From Candidatus Margulisiibacteriota bacterium (GTDB lineage Bacteria > Margulisbacteria > Termititenacia > Termititenacales > Termititenacaceae), in the NCBI GenBank assembly GCA_031279305.1, contig JAITIS010000044.1, positions 1 to 9,779 of the forward strand: a stretch of 9,779 bases of DNA, given 5' to 3'. This document shows, one piece after another, positions 1 through 6,494 of this stretch. The notes beneath the pieces were generated by a model that was not told the DNA's origin, did not search any database, and saw nothing but the letters and a program-made list of their open reading frames with translations. The stretch's first letter is position 1; each line of letters opens with the position of its first letter. The position numbers and the translations under genes were made by a program.

Positions 1-263
1 TACCGCAGTTTGTCCAAAAACATTTCCTGCGCGGTGTCTATTGAATCGCCGGTCACCAGCGCCAGTTTCCCGCCGTTGACCAGATAATACAAAAGCGCGT
101 CCCTCTGCTCCGCGCTGAAGCCATCCGCGCGCCGTTCGATCAGCGTTCCTGTCATATCGGAAAAGATGATCGTGTTGTGCGGATAGGCTTTATGAAAAAG
201 CCAGTTAAGATTTGTATGCTGATTGCGCACGGCCTGTTCCAGTGAAATGCTTTTTTTCTCCAT
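1..263 (-). CDS. HAD-superfamily hydrolase-like protein, N-terminal part (runs off the left edge)
   Basis: The reading frame starts at ATG 263 (minus) and stays open to the window edge, giving 87 codons. A good Shine-Dalgarno (GGAG, 7 nt upstream, in GGAGCGAGTTATG) supports the start. After about 28 residues comes IIFSDMTGTLIERR, which matches HAD motif I (nucleophile Asp, then x-x-G-T), and after about 30 more comes KLALVTGDS, which matches motif II (hydrophobic strand ending in Thr). HAD enzymes are mostly phosphatases acting through an aspartyl-phosphate. Here the second Asp of the usual DxDGT is Thr (DMTGT), as in P-type ATPases and some non-classical HADs, so ordinary phosphatase chemistry is not assured. 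The cap domain and motifs III-IV lie outside the window, so the substrate cannot be named. The gene is divergent from ftcD across an 83-nt gap. The HAD fold is fairly sure; the function is unknown. Confidence 0.72.
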   Translation of the reverse strand, partial: MEKKSISLEQAVRNQHTNLNWLFHKAYPHNTIIFSDMTGTLIERRADGFSAEQRDALLYYLVNGGKLALVTGDSIDTAQEMFLDKLR

Positions 264-312
264 AACTCGCTCCAGAATAATAATCTAATTTTTTATCGTA
301 ACTTCCGCCGGT

Positions 313-338
313 TTGTCCCAGATTGAGAGTGTTATAAT
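313..338 (+). promoter_or_regulatory. Promoter of the ftcD-his-aroA operon (extended -10)
   Basis: A perfect -10 box TATAAT lies at 333-338, with an extended -10 TG one base before it (TGTTATAAT, 330-338). A -35-like TTGTCC is at 313-318, but its 14-nt spacer is short, so the extended -10 probably carries the promoter. The -10 ends 8 nt before the ftcD ATG, so transcription should begin at or within a few nucleotides of the start codon. The same TTTGTCCC plus TGTTATAATT combination precedes mraY. Confidence 0.7.
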
Positions 339-346
339 TCTCTATT

Positions 347-1177
347 ATGCAGATTTTCGAATCCGTGCCCAATATCTCCGAAGGGCGGGATAAAAAAAAG
401 ATAGCGGTTTTGCTGGAGGTTATTCGTCCGGTCAAAAACCTCAAAATTTTGGACTATTCCAGCGATCCTGACCATAATCGCAGCGTGTTTACATATATAG
501 GCACGCGCGAGGCTATTCTTGATGCCGGGTTGGCCTTGGTCAGAAAGGCGGCGGAAATTCTGGACTTGCATAAACACGAGGGCGTGCATCCGCGTCTGGG
601 CGTGGTTGATGTTCTGCCGGTCATTCCCGCTTGGCAAACAAGTATGCCCGCGGCGGTTAAGCTCGCGCATGAATTAGGCGAGGCCATTCAAAAATTTGGC
701 TTGCCTGTCGTATTTTATGAGTATGCCGCGCTTATGCCGGGGCTTCGCAACCTTGCGGATGCCCGCCGTAAAAGTTATAATATTAAGAAGCATAAAACAG
801 CGGGTTTGGTGTGCGTCGGCGCCAGAGATTTTTTGGTGGCCTACAATATCAATCTGGCCGGGACAGATGTTCAAGCGGCTAGCGCGCTGGCGAAGCGGAT
901 ACGGAAAGAGGGCAGTGTAAAAGCCCTCGGTTTTTATTTGAAATCTCGCGGCTGCGTCCAGATCAGCACAAATCTGGTTGCGCCTCAGGTTGCCGGGCCG
1001 GAAGAAGTCTATGCCAGTGTTAAATCTCTGGCGGAGGGAGCCGGTATGACAGTGAAAGAAGCAGAACTGATCGGTGTGCTGCCCGCTTTAGTGGTTCGTG
1101 AAGCCCAGAAGCTTTCCGAAGATATTGAAAAGATTGAGCTGCTCGAAAATCCGGCGGTCCAATCGGAAGAGCAATAA
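347..1177 (+). CDS. ftcD: Glutamate formimidoyltransferase (formiminotransferase domain only)
   Basis: The 276-aa product transfers the formimino group from N-formimino-L-glutamate to tetrahydrofolate, giving glutamate and 5-formimino-THF. This links histidine breakdown to one-carbon metabolism in the cytosol. Family landmarks run in order: VPNISEGRD (7-15), DHNRSVFT (42-49), HEGVHPRLGVVDVLPVIP (77-94) with His81 matching the catalytic His of the mammalian enzyme, GARDFLVAYNINL (158-170), SRGCVQISTNL (200-210) and ELIGVLP (240-246). The length fits the bacterial single-function form, with no cyclodeaminase domain fused. An in-frame TAA at 335-337 forces the start at 347. No Shine-Dalgarno is present and the -10 box ends 8 nt upstream, so the mRNA is probably leaderless. 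The stop overlaps the hisZ start by 1 nt (TAATG). A catabolic or folate enzyme leading a histidine-synthesis operon is odd; its role here may be one-carbon supply rather than histidine use. Confidence 0.93.
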   Translation: MQIFESVPNISEGRDKKKIAVLLEVIRPVKNLKILDYSSDPDHNRSVFTYIGTREAILDAGLALVRKAAEILDLHKHEGVHPRLGVVDVLPVIPAWQTSMPAAVKLAHELGEAIQKFGLPVVFYEYAALMPGLRNLADARRKSYNIKKHKTAGLVCVGARDFLVAYNINLAGTDVQAASALAKRIRKEGSVKALGFYLKSRGCVQISTNLVAPQVAGPEEVYASVKSLAEGAGMTVKEAELIGVLPALVVREAQKLSEDIEKIELLENPAVQSEEQ

Positions 1178-1932
1178 TGAAAATAGTCAGGGACATACTC
1201 CCGCCGGACGTAAAACTGCGGCGGGCTATTTTAACTAAAATAACAGCTGTGATTGAAAAGGCCGGTTATGCTGAGGTGATGACGCCTACTTTTGAGGAAT
1301 ACGAGCAGTTAAGCGCCGGACTGCCGGCGCATCTCAAAGACGCGGCCTATCGGTTTTTTGACCGCCGCGGGGTGCAGATGATCCTGCGTCCAGATATTAC
1401 GACGCAGATCGCGCGGGTGGTCGGCTCTAAAATGGCTAAAGTTAAAGGCCCGCTGAGGCTGTATTATTCCGGTGATGTGTACCGCGCCGGACAGCTGGAG
1501 ATCGGCCAGCAGAATCAGTTTTATCAGATCGGCGTGGAGCTTTTTGACGTGCCGGGCGCCAGAGGTGAAAAAGAAATAATTGCGCTGGCCAAAGCCGCTT
1601 TACAGGCTGTAGGCCTGCGGAACTATCGGCTGGATGAGACCAACGCGGGGCGGATCAACAAACTGCCGCTTAAAGCACGGGAAGCTCTGCGCCGGCAGGA
1701 TTTTGCGGCGCTGGGACGCCTGCCGCGTATTTCCGAACTGCTGGCGGTGGATCTGGATTATTACACGGGGCTTTATTTTGAATGTTTTGTGCCGGAAATG
1801 GGCTACATACTAGGCTCCGGCGGGCGTTATGACAATCTTTGTGCGGTGTTTGGCCGCCGCCGGGCGGCTGTGGGTTTTGCTTTTAATCTGGACAAACTGG
1901 TGCTGGCGCTGGAAGCGCAGGGGAAAAAATAA
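1177..1932 (+). CDS. hisZ: ATP phosphoribosyltransferase regulatory subunit
   Basis: This 251-aa protein is a catalytically idle paralogue of histidyl-tRNA synthetase. It assembles with short-form HisG to make active, histidine-inhibited ATP phosphoribosyltransferase, the first step of histidine synthesis. The class II synthetase core is visible: the N-terminal helix ILPPDVKLRRAI, a motif 2-like RPDITTQIAR (71-80), YSGDVYR (97-103), QIGVELF (117-123), LDYYTGLYFE (193-202), motif 3-like GSGGRYDNL (213-221) and a final AVGFAFNLDKL. There is no anticodon-binding domain after the core, which argues against true HisRS. The immediate partner hisG confirms the call. The protein is shorter than many HisZ (often 275-390 aa), and the stretch between about 150 and 190 is trimmed. 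ATG 1177 overlaps the ftcD stop (TAATG), with GGAAGAG just upstream; hisG starts on its own stop codon in the same way. Confidence 0.93.
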   Translation: MKIVRDILPPDVKLRRAILTKITAVIEKAGYAEVMTPTFEEYEQLSAGLPAHLKDAAYRFFDRRGVQMILRPDITTQIARVVGSKMAKVKGPLRLYYSGDVYRAGQLEIGQQNQFYQIGVELFDVPGARGEKEIIALAKAALQAVGLRNYRLDETNAGRINKLPLKAREALRRQDFAALGRLPRISELLAVDLDYYTGLYFECFVPEMGYILGSGGRYDNLCAVFGRRRAAVGFAFNLDKLVLALEAQGKK

Positions 1933-2552
1933 TGCTCACTATCGCGCTATCCAAAGGTTATTTGTTAAATGAGGCGCTGAAGCTTTGCGGCGCGGCTGGA
2001 GTGCGCCTGCCGGCGGCTGATCTGTCGCGCAAACTGGAGTTTACGGATATACAGCAAAAATACCGTTTTTTGATTGTGCGTCCGATGGATGTGCCGGTGT
2101 ATGTGGAATACGGCGCGGCGGATTTGGGCATTGCCGGCAAAGATGTGCTGCGGGAAAACAGCTACAAACTGGTGGAGCTGCTGGATCTGAAATTCGGCTA
2201 TTGCCGGCTGGTCGTGGCGGCGCAGAGAGGCCGGCACAAAGCCGCGACGCTGGTTTCCGGGCTGCGCGCCGCGACAAAATATATAAACAGCGCGGCGGCT
2301 TATTTTGCCGGCCGCGGTCTGGATGTGGAGCTGATCAAGATGTACGGTTCGGTGGAGCTGGCGCCGATCGACGGGCTGTCCGATGTGATCGTCGATCTGG
2401 TGGCGACCGGTAAAACTTTGCAGGAGAACGGCTTGGAAATAGTGGCTGAGATTTACGACACCACAGCCCGGCTGGTTGCCAACAGAGTCAAAGTAAAAAG
2501 CAAATACCCAGAGATTATGGCTCTGGCGGGAAGGATGAAAAGAGTTTTATGA
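1932..2552 (+). CDS. hisG: ATP phosphoribosyltransferase catalytic subunit, short form
   Basis: The 206-aa enzyme condenses ATP with PRPP to phosphoribosyl-ATP, committing carbon to histidine. Landmarks are LTIALSKGYL at the N-terminus, IVRPMDVPVYVEYGAADLGIAGKDVL (48-73, periplasmic-binding-like fold, ATP site) and the PRPP-binding loop region ELAPIDGLSDVIVDLVATGKTL (142-163). It ends about where short-form HisG ends, without the C-terminal ACT-like regulatory domain of the long form. It therefore needs HisZ, which is encoded directly upstream with a 1-nt overlap (TAATG). An AGGGG Shine-Dalgarno precedes the start. The 3' end overlaps aroA by 4 nt (ATGA), implying translational coupling. No key residue appears to be missing. 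Confidence 0.96.
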   Translation: MLTIALSKGYLLNEALKLCGAAGVRLPAADLSRKLEFTDIQQKYRFLIVRPMDVPVYVEYGAADLGIAGKDVLRENSYKLVELLDLKFGYCRLVVAAQRGRHKAATLVSGLRAATKYINSAAAYFAGRGLDVELIKMYGSVELAPIDGLSDVIVDLVATGKTLQENGLEIVAEIYDTTARLVANRVKVKSKYPEIMALAGRMKRVL

Positions 2553-3847
2553 GAATAAAGGGCACCAAAAAAAGTTTGCGCGGCAGCCTCGCGATGCCGG
2601 GAGACAAATCTATTTCCCACCGCGCGGTGATGCTCGCCGCGCTGGCGGACGGCAGGACTGAGATCGGCGGTTTTCTGCGCGGCGAGGACTGTCTGAACAC
2701 GCTTAAAAATTTTAAGATGATGGGCGTTGATTATATAGAAAAAAAAGACAAACTGCTCATCAAAGGCAGAGGCTTAAAAGGCCTGCAGAAACCCGGCAAA
2801 GCGCTGGACGTCGGCAATTCCGGCACGGCTTTCCGCTTGATGACCGGCATTTTGGCCGGACAGGAATTTATCACGAAGCTAACCGGCGATGCGTCTATTC
2901 AAAAACGCCCGATGAAAAGAGTGGTGGAGCCTCTGCGTAAAATGGGCGGGAGATTTTCCGGTGAAAGCGCTCCTTTGATTATTTTTCCCGGCAAACTCAA
3001 AGGCCTAAACTATGAGTCTCCAATAGCCTCGGCGCAGGTTAAATCCGCTCTGCTTTTGGCCGGACTGTACGCCAGCGGCGCGGTTAGCGTCACAGAAAAA
3101 GTCCTGTCGCGTGATCACACGGAACGCATGCTCAAAAATTTCGGCGTGAAACTAAAAACCGACACGTCGGTCTCCGGCAAATACAAAGTAACCCTGCCGG
3201 CCGGCCGGCACAAACTGCGCGGCGGCCTGAAAATCGCTGTGCCGGGCGACTTTTCTTCGGCGGCTTTTTTTATCGTGGCGGCGTTGCTGGTGCCGGGCAG
3301 CAAGATCACGCTTAAAAATATCGGCGTCAATCCGGCGCGCGCCGGGCTTATCGATGTCTTGAAAAAAATGGGCGCGCGCTTGGCGCTCAAAAATAAAAAA
3401 ATAGTTTCCGGCGAGCCGGTGGCGGATATAGAGGCGGCTTATTCTCCGCTCAAAGGCACGACGGTGGATGGCGCGCTGATCGTCCGCCTGATAGACGAAG
3501 TGCCCGTGCTGGCCGCCGCCGCCGCTCTGGCGCAGGGACGCACGGTTATCAAAGATGCCGGCGAGCTTAGGGTAAAAGAATCCGACCGGCTAAAATCCAT
3601 TTGCGCGCTGCTTAGTGCTTTCGGTTTCAAAGCTGGGGAAACCGCGGACGGCTTGATCATCGACGGCAGTCCCGGCCGGCAGATCAGCAAAAATATTAAA
3701 ATTGACCCGGCTTACGATCACCGCATTGCGATGACCGCCGCGGTGCTGGGCTTATTGAATCAAAAAGAAACGCTGATCAGCGCGGATAAATGCATAGAAA
3801 CTTCTTTTCCGCGGTTTGAGCAGGCCTTGCTTGGCGCGCTGAAATGA
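2549..3847 (+). CDS. aroA: 3-phosphoshikimate 1-carboxyvinyltransferase (EPSP synthase)
   Basis: The 432-aa enzyme joins shikimate-3-phosphate and phosphoenolpyruvate to give EPSP, the sixth step of the shikimate pathway. Motifs in order are PGDKSISHR (17-25, substrate-binding Lys/Ser/Arg), GNSGTAFRLM (89-98, PEP site), DASIQKRPM (114-122), SAQVKSALLLAG (161-172), SRDHTERML (187-195), IDEVPV (315-320, catalytic Asp region), LRVKESDR (340-347) and AYDHRIAM (388-395). The length is normal. The PEP loop reads GTAFRLM, with Leu where E. coli has Pro101, which is closer to class II (Bacillus-like) enzymes; the Gly matching E. coli Gly96 is kept, so glyphosate behaviour cannot be inferred. The start at ATG 2549 overlaps the hisG stop (ATGA), with GGAAGG about 13 nt upstream. 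Its place between hisG and hisD is unusual and suggests joint control of aromatic and histidine synthesis. Confidence 0.97.
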   Translation: MRIKGTKKSLRGSLAMPGDKSISHRAVMLAALADGRTEIGGFLRGEDCLNTLKNFKMMGVDYIEKKDKLLIKGRGLKGLQKPGKALDVGNSGTAFRLMTGILAGQEFITKLTGDASIQKRPMKRVVEPLRKMGGRFSGESAPLIIFPGKLKGLNYESPIASAQVKSALLLAGLYASGAVSVTEKVLSRDHTERMLKNFGVKLKTDTSVSGKYKVTLPAGRHKLRGGLKIAVPGDFSSAAFFIVAALLVPGSKITLKNIGVNPARAGLIDVLKKMGARLALKNKKIVSGEPVADIEAAYSPLKGTTVDGALIVRLIDEVPVLAAAAALAQGRTVIKDAGELRVKESDRLKSICALLSAFGFKAGETADGLIIDGSPGRQISKNIKIDPAYDHRIAMTAAVLGLLNQKETLISADKCIETSFPRFEQALLGALK

Positions 3848-5124
3848 TCCCTGTTTACAGCAAGGATGCCGAGGGTCAGCTGCGCCGTATGCTTAGGCGC
3901 GCGGAATTAAGCCTCGGCCGGCCGGAGGCTAAAATAGCCGCGGAAATCATTGAAAATGTCCGCGCTCGCGGAGATAAAGCTCTGCTGGAGTACACGCGCA
4001 AATTTGACGGCGTTGCTCTGGAAAATCTGCGGGTAGACCGGCTGGAAATGGCGCTGGCGCACCGCCAGACGCCTAAGCCCCTGCTCACAGCATTGCGCGT
4101 GGCGATCAAAAATATCGCTGAATACCAGCTGAGACAGGTGCCGCATTCGTGGCTGCGTAAAGCCGGCAAAAGATCCAGAGTGGGTTTGCGTTATTCTCCG
4201 GTGTCTGCCGCGGGAGTCTACGTGCCGGGCGGCCGGGCGGTGTATCCTTCCTCGGCGCTGATGAATATTGTCCCGGCCAAGATCGCCGGCGTGCCGCGCA
4301 TCTGCCTGATCACGCCGCCGGGACGGAATGGGACGGCGCATCCGGTGATACTGGCCGCGGCTGTGGAGCTAGGCGTGGACGAGATATATCTCTGCGGCGG
4401 CGCGCAGGCTGTCGCCGCATTAGCCTATGGCACAGAAACTATGCCGCGCGTGGATATGATTGTCGGTCCGGGCAATATCTATGTGACGCTGGCTAAAAAA
4501 CTGCTTTACGGCACGGTGGGTTTTGACAAACTAGCCGGCCCTTCAGACTGCCTGATCTTGGCAGACCGGACAGCCAATCCCGAATATGTCGCCGCTGATC
4601 TGCTGGCGCAGGCAGAGCACGACACACTGGCCTCGGCGCTGCTGATCACGGATAGTCCGGCTCTGGCCAGACGGGTCGCGTCTGCGGCGCGCGGGCAGTT
4701 AAAAAAACTGGCGCGCCGGGAGGTCATCGCCGGCGCCCTGAAAAACCACGGCGGCATTTTTGTCATCAAAGACAGGGCGGATTTTGCCCGGCTGGCGGAT
4801 CTGATCGCCCCGGAGCATTTGCAGATAATACTGAAAGACGCGGACGCCGTGGCGGACAAGATTAATAACGCCGGGGCGGTTTTTATCGGCCCCTATTCGC
4901 CGGCGGCGCTGGGCGACTATATCGCCGGCCCCAATCACGTGCTGCCGACCGGCGGCACAGCCAGATTTGCCTCGCCGCTCGGCGTGGAAGATTTTATCAA
5001 GCGCACTTCCTTGGTGGAGTATGCCAAATCTGACCTCAAGTCTGTGCAAAAATATATAGACCTGCTGGCGCGCGCCGAAGGCTTGACCGCGCACGCCGCG
5101 TCGGTGAACAGACGGTTTAATTAG
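3844..5124 (+). CDS. hisD: Histidinol dehydrogenase
   Basis: The 426-aa zinc enzyme oxidises L-histidinol to L-histidine in two NAD-dependent steps, the end of the pathway. Visible features are GVYVPGGRAVYPSSALMN (124-141), GGAQAVAALAYGT (185-197) and VDMIVGPGN (203-211). Zinc ligands Gln256 and His259 (AQAEHD), Asp358 (GDY) and His417 (TAHA) line up with Q259, H262, D360 and H419 of E. coli. The catalytic pair Glu324-His325 (APEHL) and His365 (PNHVLPT) are present. Two family positions differ: the AGPSE signature reads AGPSD (231-235), and SPES before GDY reads SPAA. The start forms an ATGA overlap with the aroA stop. No clear Shine-Dalgarno precedes it, so translation probably depends on ribosomes finishing aroA. 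Its last 8 nt overlap a convergent small gene. Confidence 0.96.
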   Translation: MIPVYSKDAEGQLRRMLRRAELSLGRPEAKIAAEIIENVRARGDKALLEYTRKFDGVALENLRVDRLEMALAHRQTPKPLLTALRVAIKNIAEYQLRQVPHSWLRKAGKRSRVGLRYSPVSAAGVYVPGGRAVYPSSALMNIVPAKIAGVPRICLITPPGRNGTAHPVILAAAVELGVDEIYLCGGAQAVAALAYGTETMPRVDMIVGPGNIYVTLAKKLLYGTVGFDKLAGPSDCLILADRTANPEYVAADLLAQAEHDTLASALLITDSPALARRVASAARGQLKKLARREVIAGALKNHGGIFVIKDRADFARLADLIAPEHLQIILKDADAVADKINNAGAVFIGPYSPAALGDYIAGPNHVLPTGGTARFASPLGVEDFIKRTSLVEYAKSDLKSVQKYIDLLARAEGLTAHAASVNRRFN

Positions 5125-5431
5125 TTTCCGCTCGCTTCAAAAAATCTTCTATTTCTTTTTCCAGCTGATTTAGCGCGGCGATTTTTTGCTCCGGCGCGCG
5201 GCCGTTTAAGTAGGCGCAGTTTTCGCCCTGTTCCAGCACCTGCGTGATGAGAGACAAATACCAGCCTGCTTTGTCCCATTCGTTTTGCGAGAGGGCGCCC
5301 AGACGCTCCGTATATTTGCGAAATTCGCAGATTTGCCGAAACTGCTCCAGCCTGTCCTCCACCCGGACAGAATTATTGACACGCGTGATGCGATAATCCG
5401 GCTGAAAAATATTTATTTTATCCAGATACAT
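5117..5431 (-). CDS. Small protein of unknown function, predicted soluble
   Basis: The 104-aa frame starts at ATG 5431 (minus) behind a GAGGAAA Shine-Dalgarno at good spacing, which makes it a credible gene. I do not recognise a family. The N-terminal 20 residues are strand-like (DKINIFQPDYRITRVNNS). The rest is charged and probably helical (VEDRLEQFRQICEFRKYTE; LSQNEWDKAGWYLSLITQVLEQG; QKIAALNQLEKEIEDFLKRAE), with the last helix suited to a short coiled coil. No signal peptide or membrane segment is visible, and the two Cys are not arranged as a metal site. It is divergent from mraY across 82 nt and its stop overlaps the end of convergent hisD by 8 nt, so its mRNA may be antisense to the hisD tail. 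Base use resembles its neighbours, so it is probably resident, not recently acquired. Confidence 0.68.
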   Translation of the reverse strand: MYLDKINIFQPDYRITRVNNSVRVEDRLEQFRQICEFRKYTERLGALSQNEWDKAGWYLSLITQVLEQGENCAYLNGRAPEQKIAALNQLEKEIEDFLKRAETN

Positions 5432-5467
5432 AAGATTTCCTCGCTCAGATATCGCAGTTTAACGAAT

Positions 5468-5495
5468 TTTGTCCCGCTAAAATAGATGTTATAAT
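5468..5495 (+). promoter_or_regulatory. Promoter of mraY-murD-ftsW (extended -10)
   Basis: A perfect TATAAT (5490-5495) carries an extended -10 TG (5487-5488). A TTGTCC (5469-5474) lies 15 nt upstream as a weak, close -35. The element closely resembles the ftcD promoter (TTTGTCCC, then TGTTATAATT). Transcription should start near 5502, leaving a leader of only about 12 nt that just holds the Shine-Dalgarno. It gives the cell-wall genes their own promoter, independent of the his operon. Confidence 0.7.
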
Positions 5496-5506
5496 TAAAC
5501 CATTCT

Positions 5507-5511
5507 GGGGG
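5507..5511 (+). promoter_or_regulatory. Shine-Dalgarno of mraY, start-deciding
   Basis: The sequence GGGGGAAATGGTG offers two adjacent in-frame starts, ATG 5514 and GTG 5517. The G-run lies only 2 nt from the ATG but 5 nt from the GTG. GTG may therefore be the preferred start, although ATG is annotated by convention. The products differ by one residue. Confidence 0.5.
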
Positions 5512-5513
5512 AA

Positions 5514-6494
5514 ATGGTGCAAAATATTCTAAGTTTTTTCTGGGCGCTGTGCATTAGTATTTTCAGCAATTATCTGGGACTACAGGCGCTTAGAGTTTTT
5601 CAATTTAAGCAGACTATACGCGAATGCGGCCCGGCCAGACATCAGGCCAAATCCGGCACGCCGGTGATGGGCGGACTGATGATTATCGGCTCGCTGGATC
5701 TGCTGGCTCTGCTGTTTTTGCCGCGCTTGAGCGGGCTGCCGCGCTTGACCAACGAAGTGATTATTCTGCTCGCGCTTTTTACGCTGACCGGCGTCATCGG
5801 ATTTGGGGACGATTTTTTGATTGTCCGCCGCGGTAAAAATAACGGCCTCAAACCGCGCTACAAACTGCTGGGACAGCTGATCATCGCGGCTTTGTTCTGC
5901 GCTTACCTTTTGAAAAATGGTTTTCATCAACAGGTTTCGCCGCTGCTGCATTTGGTAGGAATGAACCAGCCGGTTTTGTACGTGCTGTTAGCTTCTTTTA
6001 TCGTGGTCGGCGTATCCAATGCGGTAAACTTGACCGACGGTCTGGACGGACTGGCCGCCGGCGTATCGATGCTTGTCCTGCTGGCTTTCGCTTTTATCGC
6101 TTGGCACAACTTTCATAACCCGCAGCTGGCTTTTTTAGCTCTGCTGGCGGCGATTTCCTGTCTGGGTTTTTTGATTTTTAATATTCACCCGGCGCGGATG
6201 TTTATGGGCGATGTCGGCTCGCTGGCGCTCGGCACTTTGCTCGCCGGCTTTGCTTTGCTTTTGCACGCCGAGTTGTATCTAGCTCTGGCTGGACTGGTGT
6301 TCGTTTTGGAAACTCTGTCGGTAATCCTGCAAGTCGGATATTTCCGGCTCACCGGAGGCCGGCGGCTTTTTAAGATGTCGCCTCTGCATCATCATTTGGA
6401 GCTGTGCGGCTGGCCGGAAAAACGCATCGTGCGTCTGGCTTGGCTGGTCACTTTGCTGATGGTCGGCGTGACGGTGATTCTTAGGAGCAGGTAA
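5514..6494 (+). CDS. mraY: Phospho-N-acetylmuramoyl-pentapeptide transferase
   Basis: The 326-aa polytopic membrane enzyme moves phospho-MurNAc-pentapeptide from UDP to undecaprenyl phosphate, making lipid I on the inner face of the cytoplasmic membrane. Family marks are GPARHQAKSGTPVMGG (39-54), the Asp pair in GFGDD (96-100; D99, D100), NLTDGLDGLA (172-181; D175, D178), MGDVGSLALG (231-240; D233) and PLHHHLE (290-296, the His triplet). About ten hydrophobic segments separate these loops, as expected. The triplet and GTPVMGG favour MraY over the related WecA/TagO family. The length is at the short end of normal. It has its own promoter and a very short leader; its stop overlaps the murD start (TAATG). 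murF, usually just upstream, is absent. Confidence 0.97.
   Translation: MVQNILSFFWALCISIFSNYLGLQALRVFQFKQTIRECGPARHQAKSGTPVMGGLMIIGSLDLLALLFLPRLSGLPRLTNEVIILLALFTLTGVIGFGDDFLIVRRGKNNGLKPRYKLLGQLIIAALFCAYLLKNGFHQQVSPLLHLVGMNQPVLYVLLASFIVVGVSNAVNLTDGLDGLAAGVSMLVLLAFAFIAWHNFHNPQLAFLALLAAISCLGFLIFNIHPARMFMGDVGSLALGTLLAGFALLLHAELYLALAGLVFVLETLSVILQVGYFRLTGGRRLFKMSPLHHHLELCGWPEKRIVRLAWLVTLLMVGVTVILRSR

Noticed and set aside
264..346. A riboswitch or attenuator leader before the his genes
   Set aside because: The divergent gap is only 83 nt and the promoter abuts the ATG, so no leader RNA, His-codon leader peptide or T-box can fit.
3907..4341. A 144-codon minus-strand open frame inside hisD
   Set aside because: It is antisense to a clear, complete hisD. 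Its Arg/His-rich composition is a by-product of GC-rich codons on the other strand.
5080..5160. A terminator between hisD and the convergent small gene
   Set aside because: A weak ACCG/CGGT pairing lies inside hisD and the T-rich stretch starts too far downstream; no continuous hairpin plus T-run is seen.
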